Shown here piece after piece: positions 1-10,627 of a DNA stretch of 64,000 nt. Each line of letters begins with the position of its first letter. The first letter of the stretch is position 1. Source of the DNA: Viola odorata (lineage: Eukaryota; Streptophyta; Magnoliopsida; Malpighiales; Violaceae); contig OY829537.1 of NCBI GenBank assembly GCA_963691705.1, positions 68,717,352 through 68,781,351 on the forward strand. The letters are read 5' to 3'. The notes under the pieces were generated by a model. That model was not told the DNA's origin and did not search any database. It saw only the letters and a list, made by a program, of their open reading frames with translations. The position numbers and the translations under genes are program-made.

Positions 1-338
1 AAAATGGGTGCGACATCAAGTTCACAGTAAAAACGCGTAGCCGCGTGGCGTAAGTTCTTGGTTTTGGATTTCTTTATATATTTTCTTGTATCCAAAATAA
101 AATCCAATAATTATGGTAAATAACTAATATTAGAACCTGGCATCTTATTTTCTACGTGGTGTTCATGTGCTAAAATTATTAGGCATTGACACGTGGTGTG
201 TAAGTGTTTTGTGTCATGGGGAACCCTAATAACAACAAAGAGGAAGATGTTTCTCTGAAGGCGACCCTCCACTGCTAAAACAGATCGAGACGATAGGTTC
301 GCCGTGGTTCTAGAATCATGATGGCGGGCATGGGTAGG
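1..338. other. unassigned flank left of the first LTR
   Basis: No open reading frame or repeat family is recognised here. The stretch is AT-rich, has a CACGTG core near 190-196, and stops being distinctive at 339, where a sequence starting TGATATGGTG matches the LTR start at 2551. It may be host DNA or another old element. Confidence 0.4.
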
Positions 339-1912
339 TGATATGGTGTCTTTTTATGCATGTTTTTCCTTCCTTTCAAGTCCAATTTCACGCTTGATAC
401 TACTAATTTGGCTTCTTTTCTAACTACTTTGCATATTTGGACTTAAGGGAGAAACTTGAGGAAAAGGGCGCCTTTCGGATGCATTTCTGCAGATCTCACA
501 TCGTCGAGCCCTAGATGCAGTTTTGTCGTCGAGACCTATCCATCCTTATGCCATCGGGACCTAAATGAGATCCTATGTCCAGGCCTAAACGACGCACGTG
601 CATGTTTCTTTCCGGATGACGCTTGACCAAAGATGCTAAAAAGATTCTAGCGGGATTCCATGCCAAGATCAGCCAGCTCAGTAGAGAATATTCCCCTCTG
701 CCATTTTGTCCCCTAGTGGGTTGTTAGGTTATATATAGGACCTTAACTTTTAGGTTAAAGGAGGCTTTTATTTAGAATATTTTCCAGATTTTTAGGATTT
801 TCAATCATTGTAGCAGCCTCTTTAACATTGGGATCCGTTCTTTGTTTATTTTTCCAGAAAATGGAGCTTGGTTTTTAATCCAGACTCTCATTTTCATCTG
901 CACCTCTTCTCCATTTATGTTGCTTTCTCCATCCATTTTGTGTATGAATTCCAGCATGAGTGGCTAAGTCTCTTAGTCTTGGCAAGGGTGTTTTAAGGAT
1001 TGCAAGAGGATAGTTAGGAGGTCAAATTGTTCTTAAAATGTTTTCATTATTCTATCTACTTTCTTGCCATTTTATTGTCATTTCGTGTGAGGTTTGTTGG
1101 TAGTTTGATCATCTATTTGCATGTTTCTCATGAATATTGTCATTTCCATGGTAATAACTAACGTGAGGCCATGGAATAGAGTAGGCACCTAGTCCAGGGC
1201 CACCATGTCATTTGGTCCAATCTGGCTAGGGCAAGAAACTGGTTAGGGCAGACTTCTCAGTGTCTAGCCCTAGACGTGTCTTCTCTCCACTTCACGGGCC
1301 TGCGTGTATGACCCATAAGCGTACCTTGGGCGCAGTGTCAAGGCCACTCCCATAAGCGTACCTTGGGAGTGACTTCTCTTGAGAAGAGAAGCAGGGAGTC
1401 CACGTGAAAACAGGATTCCTATAGCACATTTATGGCGTGAAAACAATCTATCCTTGCACCAATGACCGACTAGACCTCGACGCAATCCACCGTCTACCCC
1501 TGCTAAGATTTCCCCTTTTACCTAATCTATTATCTTTACTTACTTTGTTATTACCTTTATTGCAACTGTTTGCCTTTACCATTTTTATTGTTATTCTCCT
1601 ATTGTATTCTCGTTCCGGTTTTATTTAATTATTCCGTGTGTCTTTTACTACTTGTTATTTGCATTTTTATTTTCGGTCTCAACATCAACTGCCATCGTTG
1701 GTTAGATTCGTCTAAACCAACCAAAACCCCCCTTGTGTTACTTTTATGTCTATTGCATTTTCATCCTCATCATACATCTAGGGTAAGATTAAATCTAGTT
1801 CTTCATTTTCCCTGTGGTTCGACCCTGACTCGCCGCTATATATATTAATTTGTGCATCTAGCCTATCAGGACTATAAATATTATATTTAATGCGCGTTTC
1901 GACGGCGCATCA
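339..1912 (+). repeat. Athila-A family LTR, copy A (1574 bp)
   Basis: It starts TGATATGGTG and ends GGCGCATCA. It aligns along its whole length with the LTR at 2551-4128 (1578 bp), with many substitutions, so it is the older or more decayed copy. A tRNA-Asp-type PBS relic follows five bases after its end, as expected for a 5' LTR. The U5 part holds the conserved GGTTCGACCCTG motif (about 1817-1828). Confidence 0.88.
730..737 (+). promoter_or_regulatory. TATA box of LTR copy A
   Basis: TATATATA in the middle of the LTR. The same motif sits at 2937-2944 in LTR copy B. This is the likely U3/R promoter of the family. No transcription data are available. Confidence 0.55.
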
Positions 1913-1917
1913 AATTT

Positions 1918-1934
1918 TGGCGTCGTTGCCGGGG
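1918..1934 (+). other. primer-binding site relic, tRNA-Asp type
   Basis: TGGCGTCGTTGCCGGGG differs by one base from the complement of the plant tRNA-Asp 3' end (TGGCGCCGTTGCCGGGG), the primer used by Athila-type elements. It is followed not by gag but by about 200 bp that end in a polypurine tract, so this copy lost its whole coding region. Confidence 0.8.
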
Positions 1935-2140
1935 TCTGATGTGGTAATGTTTCTTCATTAGGGTCGTTATCCTAATGATTTAATGCAGGGTTATCTAGGC
2001 AGAGTATGTCTTGACATGGTCAGGGCTGATTGTTTGGTTTGTTAATTCTTGCGCTATGGTTGGTTGTGCCTGTCTATGTCTTGGGGTGTGTTTTCCTTTT
2101 TGATTGCTCGAGGGCGAGGAATGGGCAGTGTGGGGGAATT
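1935..2140 (+). mobile_element. collapsed internal remnant between PBS and PPT
   Basis: This is all that is left between the PBS at 1918 and the next LTR start at 2141. It has no coding sequence. Its last 20 bases are a polypurine-like tract (GGGCAGTGTGGGGGAATT type). The pair LTR A / LTR B with this remnant forms an internally deleted element. Confidence 0.7.
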
Positions 2141-2820
2141 TGATATGGTGTCTTTTTATGCATGTTTTTCCCCTCCTTTCAAGTCCAATTTTACAATTGA
2201 TACTGCTAATTTGTCTTATTTTCCAACAATTTTGCAGGGTTTGGACTAAAGGGAGAAACTTGAGGAAAAGCACACCATTTGGATGCATTTCTGCAGATCT
2301 TATTTCGTCGTGCCTTAGACGCCATTTTGTCATCGAGGCCTATCCACCTTTATGCCGTTGAAACCTAGATGAACTGCTGAAGATATCTTATGTCCAGGAC
2401 TAAACGACGCAGAGTATGTCTTGACATGGTCAGGGCTGATTGTTTGGTTTGTTAATTCTTGCGCTATGGTTGGTTGTGCCTGTCTATGTCTTGGGGTGTG
2501 TTTTCCTTTTTGATTGCTCGAGGGCGAGGAATGGGCAGTGTGGGGGAATTTGATATGGTGTCTTTTTATGCATGTTTTTCCCCTCCTTTCAAGTCCAATT
2601 TTACAATTGATACTGCTAATTTGTCTTATTTTCCAACAATTTTGCAGGGTTTGGACTAAAGGGAGAAACTTGAGGAAAAGCACACCATTTGGATGCATTT
2701 CTGCAGATCTTATTTCGTCGTGCCTTAGACGCCATTTTGTCATCGAGGCCTATCCACCTTTATGCCGTTGAAACCTAGATGAACTGCTGAAGATATCTTA
2801 TGTCCAGGACTAAACGACGC
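2001..2820 (+). repeat. perfect 410-bp tandem duplication (2001-2410 and 2411-2820)
   Basis: The two 410-bp copies read identically by eye. Each carries the last 140 bp of the internal region, the PPT and the first 270 bp of the LTR. A three-base GCA occurs at both break points. The lack of differences contrasts with the diverged LTRs around it. Confidence 0.92.
2531..2550 (+). other. polypurine tract before LTR B
   Basis: ATGGGCAGTGTGGGGGAATT directly precedes the LTR start TGATATGG. A duplicate is at 2121-2140 before the truncated LTR start at 2141. The same motif type, on the minus strand, precedes the LTRs of Athila-B (36773) and Athila-X (63192). Confidence 0.75.
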
Positions 2821-4128
2821 ACGTGCATGTTTCTTCTCAGATGACGCTTGACCAAAGATGCTAAAAAGATTCTAGCGGGATTCCATGCAAAGTGCAGCCA
2901 GCTGGCCCATTTTGTCCCCTAGTGGGGTTGTTAGGCTATATATAGGACCTTAACTCTTAGGGTTAAAAGAGTCTTTTCTTTAGAATATTTTTCAGATTTT
3001 TAGGGTTTTCAATCATTGTAGCCGCTTCTTTAACATTGGGATCCGTTCTTTGTTTATTTTTCTAGAAACCGGAGCCCCAAGCTCCGGTTGGTTTTTAATC
3101 CAGATTCTCATTTTCATCTGCACCTCTTCTCTGTTTATGTTGCTTTCTCCATCCATTTTGTGTATGAATTCCAGCATGAGTGGCTAAGTCTCTTAGTCTT
3201 GGCAGGGGTATTTTAAGGATTGCAAGAGGATAGTTGGGAGGTCAAAATTGTTTTTAAAACATTTTCATTATTGTATCCGCTTTTTTACCATTTCATTGTC
3301 ATTTCGTGTGAGGTTTGTTGGTAGTTTGATCATCTATTTGCATGTTTCTCATGAATATTGTCATTTCCATGGTAATAACTAACGTGAGGCCATGGAATAG
3401 AGTAGGCACCTAGTCTATAGTCACCATGTCGTTTGGTCCAATCTGGCTAGGGCAAGAAACCGGTTAGGGCAGACTTCTCAGTGTCTAGCCCTAGATGTGT
3501 CTTCTCTCCACTTCACGGGCCTGCGTGTATGACCCATAAGTGTACCTTGGGCGCAGTGTCACGGCCACTCCCATAAGCGTACCTTGGGAGTGACTTCTCT
3601 TGAGGAGAGAAGCAGGGAGTCCATGTGAAAACATGATTCCTATGGCACGTCTATGGCGTGAAAATAATCTATCCTTGCACCAATGACTGACTAGACCTCG
3701 ACGCAATCCACCGTTTACCCCCTGCTAAGATTTCTCCTTTTATCTGATCTATTATCTTTACTTACTTCGTTATCACCTTTATTGCAACTATTTTCCTTTA
3801 CCATTTTTATTGTTATTCTCGTACTTTATTTTCGTTCCCGTTTTATTTAATTATTCCGTTTGTCTTTTATTATCATTTTCATTTTCTGTCTCAACATCAA
3901 CTGCCATCGTTGGTTAGATTCGTCTACACCAACCAAACTCCCCCTGTGTTACTTTTATGTCTATTGCATTTTCATCCTCATCATACATCTAGGGCAAGAT
4001 TAAATCTAGTTCTTCATTTTCCCTGTGGTTCGACCCTGAGTTGCCGCTATATACATTAATTTGTGCATCTATCCTATCAGGAATAATCTATAAATATTAT
4101 ATTTGATGCGCGTTTCGACGGCGCATCA
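2551..4128 (+). repeat. Athila-A 5' LTR, copy B (1578 bp)
   Basis: Starts TGATATGGTG and ends GGCGCATCA. It is followed by a tRNA-Asp PBS and an Athila gag. It also serves as the 3' LTR of the collapsed element to its left, giving a three-LTR chain typical of recombination between neighbouring LTRs. Confidence 0.9.
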
Positions 4129-4133
4129 AATTT

Positions 4134-4149
4134 TGGCGCCGTTGCGGGG
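4134..4149 (+). other. primer-binding site, tRNA-Asp type
   Basis: TGGCGCCGTTGCGGGG matches the plant tRNA-Asp 3' end complement with one C missing. It lies five bases after the LTR end. Confidence 0.85.
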
Positions 4150-4186
4150 GAAAGTGTTTACGGACTAATTTCTTTCTTTTACTTGT

Positions 4187-5536
4187 ATGACTAGGAGATC
4201 TGCACCTGACCTTCTACCCCTTGACCACAAACTCACAAAAACAGAGAGAGAATTTCGGAGACAGGCCAGAGGAGCAACCTCTCTCAGAGTAATTCCTCGT
4301 CCTGCCCTCGACAGTCAAATCTCTAGTCAGACCTGTCCCGACAATCATCTTCATCCTGACCTCGACAACCCAGCAGTTGTCTACCCCGAGATATTCATTA
4401 TGGCAGACCCTCCTCATATCGACAATCCTCCGCAAACTATTGAGGACCTCAATGGTGCCCCTGAAACACCCAACACCTGTATCATTTGGCCCACTGTTCC
4501 CCATGATTGGACGCTAAAGTCCGTAGTCATGCACCATCTTCCCCTCTTCCGTGGCGTTCCAAAGGAAAACCCTCACCGCCATCTTCAGCAATTGCACTAT
4601 ATTTGCGACGCCATGAAGCCAGCCAATGTCAGTATTGAGCACGCCAAGCTCTGAGCCTTCATGTGGTCTCTGAAAGATGATGCCCTAGACTGGTTCTATG
4701 ATCTACCCCCTAATTCCATCAATTCTTGGGCCGAAATGTCCAAATCCTTCACTGAAAAATACTACCCATCGGAAATGGCTAATGTAACTCGCAAGCAGTT
4801 GGTGTCTATAGTCCAAAGGAAAGAAGAAGATTTTGGCCAGTACCACAAACGCTATAAAAAGATGCAAGCTATGTGCCCCTCACACAACCTTATCGAGCAC
4901 ACCCTCATCCAATATTTCTGTGAAGGTCTCAAAGCTCGCGACAAGGCATTGCTCAACGTCGCTGCTAATGGTGTTATCACCAGACTCACCCCTGCCGCCG
5001 CGAAGGCCACCATAGAGTTAATGGCAAGAAATTGCATACCCGAGGAAAAGAATCATCCAGGGCAAGATGCCTAAGTGGCCGCAATGCAAACCCAATTAAC
5101 AGCTATGATGGGCATGCTTCAGAACATGGCCCCTGGACAGTTAGTTCAGGTCAAGGCCTATCAGATTTGCAACTTAACCGATCATCCGACAGATGCGTGC
5201 CCCTATATCCCTAATGAGATCCAAAGTATCAACGCCATCGGTAATTACAATCAGGCCCCATATGGACAGAACTACAATCAGGTGTGGAGACCACAAAACT
5301 CCGGTTGGGACAACCATCAGCAAGCATCTAGCCCAGGACAACCGATGCAGCATAATCAGTACATGAATCAGACCCATCCACCTTTCAACGTTCAAAACAT
5401 CAAGCCTAGACCTACCCATCCCAACAACTAACAATCTTTCTATCAAGCCAACCAGGGTCAGACTTCCACTTCTTCTGCCTCGTCGGTTGATGAGGTCGCT
5501 CACTACAGGAACGTCATCACGGATCTACAAAAACAA
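4187..5536 (+). pseudogene. gag: Athila-A gag (nucleocapsid/capsid), nonsense-broken
   Basis: Starts MTRRSAPDLLPLD, 37 bp after the PBS. The capsid part holds the retrotransposon gag pattern with ALDWFYDLP, SWAEMSKSFTEKYYP and LIQYFCEGLKARDKALL, which is typical of Athila. Gag would package element RNA in cytoplasmic particles. The frame is never shifted, but in-frame stops lie at 4652-4654 (TGA), 5072-5074 (TAA) and 5429-5431 (TAA). The zinc knuckle near 5160-5205 keeps C-x4-H-x4-C, but its first cysteine is tyrosine (YQIC). A homologous gag lies on the minus strand at 45161-46681. Not functional as it stands. Confidence 0.87.
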
Positions 5537-6686
5537 ATGAGTATCATGGCCGCGGACATGAAAGAATTGAAAAATAAGGGCAGATTGCCCAGCCAAACCG
5601 AGCCAAGTCCAAAGCACGAGGCGTGTGCTATGACGCTCCGTAACGGTCTCGAATTATCAACTCGAGAACATCCTAGCCTAGACGAAGGTCCAGTAGTTGA
5701 GACTGAAATCATGCCCAAGAAAATACCCAAAGCCAAGTTTATTGGTCCTAAACTCCCAGAAGTGATGGAGGACCGCATTAGATCTCCACGAGGGATGGGT
5801 CCACGAGGTGACACAAGCCCACAAGAATTCACCCAGGAGTATATACATAAGATCCTTGAGCCGCCCTTTCCTCAAAGGCTCATCAAGACCAAGAAAAAGG
5901 AAGAGGATCGAGAAGTCCTTGATATGTTCAGCAAAGTCCTCGTCAATATCCCACTTCTCCAGGCCATGAAAAATGTACCTCGCTACGCCAAGTTCCTGAA
6001 AATGCTTTACACTAACAAATGCAACTTGACCGGGGTAAACAAAATTAGTGTGGGAGTCCAGACCTCTGCTCTCATCCAACAAAAGATCCCTCCAAAATGC
6101 AGTGATCAGGGCATGTTTGTTATCCCTTGTACCATTGGGACAGTCAACATAGGCAAAGCTATGTGTGACCTAGGGGCCGACATTAATGTCATGCCCCTGA
6201 CTATCTTCCACAGTCTTGACCTAGGACCCCTCGATCCAACCCCGCTTGTTATCTAGCTAGCCAATCGTTCCATAATTCACCCTGAAGGTGTAATTAAGGA
6301 CGTCTAAGTCCAAATAGGCGACTTCCTATTTCCCGCAGACTTCTATGTCATCGCAATGGAGAACGAAGAATCCGCTAAAGCCATATATGTGCTTCTAGGG
6401 CGACCGTTTCTAGCTACAACCAGGGCGAAGATAGACGTTCACGATACATCTATTTCTCTCGAATTTGATGAGGAAATCATCAAGTTCAAAATGATGGATG
6501 CCATGCAATACCCCTCCGATTTTACCTCTGATCTCTCTTGTGTGAATTTTGTTGATTTGATTGACCCTCTAGTCGATAAAGCTGCTTACTTAAATTCTTT
6601 TGAACCCTTACAGGTTGCCCTGGATTGGAGCATCACGCTAGCAACATTAGACGTCCTAGCCTCGACGATCAATATTCCTCCGGAGC
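5537..6686 (+). pseudogene. Athila-A protease region, split by Tat-1
   Basis: Continues in the same frame as gag. After a charged linker come MFSKVLVNIPLLQ and RYAKFLK, then the aspartic-protease core CDLGADINVMP (catalytic DLGA at about 6168-6179) and the flap-side LLGRPFLATTRAKIDV. In-frame stops are at 6254-6256 (TAG) and 6305-6307 (TAA). The reading runs into PPE, and its next codon is divided by the Tat-1 insertion at 6686/20770. The protease would cut the polyprotein during particle maturation. The catalytic aspartate survives. Confidence 0.85.
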
Positions 6687-9271
6687 TGTTGCTACCCGAT
6701 TTTGGATTCTAAAATTTTTCACCTTTCACATTATAAACGTCATTTTTCTAAAATCACACGTCTGTTTATTTTTATCTAACTGATGTTTATTTTCACGCCT
6801 AATGTCATTTAAATTTTATTTCATACTTTTTCGCATTTTTATCACTTTTTCCGTTCGAACCCGTATCGGTCCCCGAGTCAAATTCTCAAAGTCGATGGTC
6901 GAACAACTTTGGTCAATAGCTACTTACTTTTTATTATTTTTCTAACTCGCACTATCTCTTTGCATTTTGTACAATTTTTATTTCAGCATTTTCTTACCCT
7001 CGAACTTTTATTACTTACAAGCTAATTTTTATCGAACTATGCTGCGAACCTTTCGTCGCTCACTGTATGTTAATTATTTCAGCTTATTTTATTCTACATT
7101 TTAGTATTTTTGGTTTGAGTTTTTATCTATTTTCAGGCGAAGTTACTCGTACCATTGGCTCGAACCAATAAATAAATACTTTCCATCTCCATCTCATCAC
7201 AACCATTGGATTGGTCAACCAATGGATGGTCAACCATCCAATGGTCATCCTTTTTCTCCTTTAAACCATCCTACATTCCTCTTTTCCCTACAGCTGAGTC
7301 ACCCTCGTACTAACTTCCATCAAGCATTTAATTTCCCTCACCTTCGTACTCATCTACCCTCTCCATTTTCCAAACCTACCCGACCTCTAACCATCATCAT
7401 CATCATCCCTACTCCCTCATTCGGTACTCAATCTCCTTAAATAGCTAAGGAAATTTTCTCAAGAAAAAGAGAGGGGGGTCTGAGCAAGAAAAGAGAGAAA
7501 AGGAAGGAGACAAAAACACAGCCCCTCTATAACCACTGCCCTCCGTCGCTGCCGTACTGCTGCAGCCTCACCTGCCCATGGCGCCGCCACTGCTTTGCTC
7601 CGTCACTGCTTTGCTCCATCGCCGCCGTACTGCTGCAGCCCCGCCACCCTGCATCGCCGCTGCTGTGCTCCGTCGCTGCTCGCCTGACCATTGCGTCGTT
7701 GCTGCTGAGGTGCTGCCTTGGCCCCGCCGGGCTGCTGCTCTTGCCGTTGCTGAGCTGCTGCCACACACCACTGTTCGCCGCTGCCGGCCTGTTGCTGCAC
7801 TGCCTCTGCCGCGCCTTGCTACTGCCACTACCACCTCGCCGCTGCTGTTGCCTTGCCGGCGCTGGACAAGGAAGACGTTGCTGCCGAAGCGCCGCCGTGG
7901 CTCCATCGCCGCTCGTGCTGCGCTGCCCTGCACCATGGCTGCTGGTCCCGCTTGGTCCAAGGAAGAAGAAGAAGATGGGTTGTCATTTAATTGGTCATGG
8001 GCTTGTGCTAAGCCCAAGCGGGAAAGGAAAGAAGAGAAGGAGGCTTGGCCTCATTTTAATTGATCATGGGCTTGTGCCAAGCCCAAATGCCCAAATGCCC
8101 AAATGGAAAACAAGAAAGGACTTGGCCCTTGGCTAGGTTTGGGCCTAGCTGTTGGGTCCAATTTCTACGCCCAGTGGGCCTAGTCCAAATTTGCAGTCCA
8201 TCGCATTTATTTTTCGTACTTTTTTCGTACGCTCGTACTGTTTATTTAATTTTCACACTTGCACGTTTAGTTTAATTTTCCGTATGCTTGCATCGTTAAT
8301 TATCGCACTTGTACTATTTATTTATTTTCTGCACTCGTACCGTTTGTTTACTTTTTGCACTTGTACTGTTTATTTATTTTTTGCACTCATGTACTGTTTA
8401 TTTACTTCCGCTCTCGTATTGTTATTATTCATAGGCTTGCTTGCTTGTACTGTTTATTTAATTTTTGTATGCTCGTGCTAATTATTTATTTTCGTATGCT
8501 TGCATGTTTAATTATTAATTTTCATATGCTTTTGCATGTTTAAATTATTCTGCTCGCGCTTAATCATAAAAAATAATCATTTCACTTGCGTACAATAATT
8601 TTGATGCCGACTATTCGAATGCTCTTCCTGTTTAACTAATTATTTTTGCATGCTCTCAAATACCTAAATAATTGTTCTGCTCCCGTTTAATTGCTAAATT
8701 AATTATTTCGCCTACGTACGATAAGTCGTTAAATATTTATCTACTTTTCGATTATCATTTCCCAAACTAATGATCTCGACTTTGTAGGGCAAATCAATCG
8801 ACGCCCTTCACAAGTACGCCTCCTAACTTCGATCCAAAAGGGTAAAACCGTCCATACCCTTCTCAAGTAAACATTTCTCACCCTTTTATTTATTCCAAGC
8901 TTTTCAGCATATATATCCGTATGCATGACTATTTAAATAAATCCCTTGGGCATGATCACGTAAATTAGGATTTTATTTTTCAAACATGATTTTTAGCACC
9001 TCTTTCTCCGGTAACCTTTTTAGGATGTGACTCGGGTGCCTAACACCTTCCCGAGTCCATAAATCGACCCCGAACCGCAGTTCTCGGGTTCAGACCCATT
9101 TCGCCTTAGTTTTTTTTATTTTTTTTTATTTTTATGCATGACAAATAGGTTCCCTAAACCTAGAAATAAATTAGGGTGGCGACTTCATTGTGAGATGAGT
9201 CCAATTTCGTCTCACATTCTAGTCCCAAACCCGCGTCGCATTAGGATAAAATCCGAAAAGGGGGTGCGATA
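6687..9271 (+). repeat. Tat-1 5' LTR (2585 bp)
   Basis: Starts TGTTGCTACCCG and ends GGGTGCGATA. It has an AT-rich U3, a TATA-like box at 7437, a GC-rich block of CTG/CCG-type triplets (about 7540-7960), two GGGCTTG..AAGCCC hairpins (7999-8015, 8068-8084) and a long AT-rich tail. Open frames over the triplet block are compositional artefacts. It aligns with 18135-20764. Confidence 0.92.
7437..7443 (+). promoter_or_regulatory. TATA-like box of Tat-1 LTR
   Basis: TTAAATA in the context CTCCTTAAATAGC, about 750 bp into the LTR and about 100 bp before the GC-rich triplet block. The same motif lies in the 3' LTR near 18880. It is the likely start region of the element RNA. Confidence 0.5.
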
Positions 9272-9274
9272 GTT

Positions 9275-9294
9275 TGGCGACTTCACTAGGGACC
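9275..9294 (+). other. Tat-1 primer-binding site, tRNA-Arg type
   Basis: TGGCGACTTCACTAGGGACC resembles the TGGCGACTCxxCTGGGGA pattern of Tat/Ogre elements, which is generally assigned to tRNA-Arg. It starts three bases after the LTR end. Confidence 0.72.
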
Positions 9295-10627
9295 AATAGG
9301 GTCGAAGCCGGAATTTTTTCGAGGTGTTTGTTTTTTATTTGCTTCGATAAATTGTTTAATTTTTCTCGTATGATTTCTTTTGTACATAATTGCTATGATG
9401 AATTATCACATGATTTTTTTTATGATTAATTGCTTTTTTTCGCTTTGATAAATTGTTTATACATGATTTGTTGCTGTGTGTTACTCGCTTTGATAAACTG
9501 TCATCGCATATGCATATCCACGCATAATCCCTATCGCCGGGCATTTCCAAATAAGATTAGGAGGTTAGTAGTGAAGTCATGGGACACGTGTCCCAGTAAG
9601 CTTTCACGAACGCTAAACTCAGACTTCAACCCCTAAATGGGTGAGCGCCCCGATTCTTTGATGTTTCGGTAAGCAATCACATATCCATTTACTGAGGGAC
9701 CACTTTTATGGTATCGTCTGGGATCCTTCCAGCCAGTTAGAAGTAGTAGATGTCACCCCAGCATATGCATCATATTTAAATGCGTATGTTGTGACTGTGT
9801 TTCACTTTTTCCACAACTGATTTCTCAATTTTTTCCACACTTATAACTGATTTCGTAATTTTTTCTACATTTACAACTGTTTGCCCATGTTTACAAATTC
9901 TTCCACATTTACAATTTTTTCCTCAAATTTTCTACATTTACAAAATTTTCCACAAATTTGTCCTGTTTACAAATTTTTCCATGATTCTTCCACATTTACA
10001 ATTTTTTTCCGCAAACTTTCTACATTGGAAATCTTTTTCCGCCAACTTTCCACGTTGGGAACTTTTTCCGCAAAATTTTTGTACTGGAAAATCTTTCGCA
10101 GTCTCTCCATATTTGCATGTTTTTTTAATGTCTCCATGTTTGCAAAATTTTCCACGATTTTTCAATATCTATAAAAAAAAATTCACATTTTTTTCACGTG
10201 TACAATTTTCCCGCAATTTTTCACGTGTCAGATTCTTCCGTGTGTCCGTGTGTGCAATTTCTCCGCAGATTGCTCCACGGATGCAATTTTTTTCCTGTAA
10301 CTTTTCACATGTATGCAAAAAATTCGCAATTTTTTTTACACGCAAATTCTTTCGCGATTTCTCCATGTTTATAATTTTGTCTCAATTATTTTCGTAATTC
10401 TCCATGTTTGTGATTTTTTTATGGTGCCTGCATTATTGCTATTGTCGTACTTATCCCTCTCTTTCTCTCGCAGTGTGGAGACCTCGGGTGGCAGTTTGCA
10501 TACATAATTAAGTCATTGCTTAAAACTTATAATTATTTCACTTGTTTATTTTTCAGGGGAAAATATTGCTCCAAAAAAGCAAAATATTCCTCGCAAGATC
10601 CACGCGACTGGACGGCAAACACGAAAG
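9295..10627 (+). repeat. Tat-1 5' leader with degenerate AT-rich repeats
   Basis: Non-coding. From about 9840 to 10400 it is built of imperfect repeats of a 20-45 bp phrase like TTTTTCCACATTTACAA, broken by TTTCCGCAAACTTTCCAC variants. Small frames on both strands here come from the repeat. No upstream ORF of the kind seen in some Ogre elements is evident. Confidence 0.65.

Noticed and set aside
2049..2771. Identical small frames of 66 and 85 codons occurring twice
   Set aside because: Produced by the 410-bp tandem duplication across PPT and LTR start; not genes.
7578..8136. Ala/Arg/Cys-rich and Ser/Gly-rich frames on both strands (also 18900-19761)
   Set aside because: They arise from a CTG/CCG triplet block in an LTR; several frames on both strands are open at once, with no domain.
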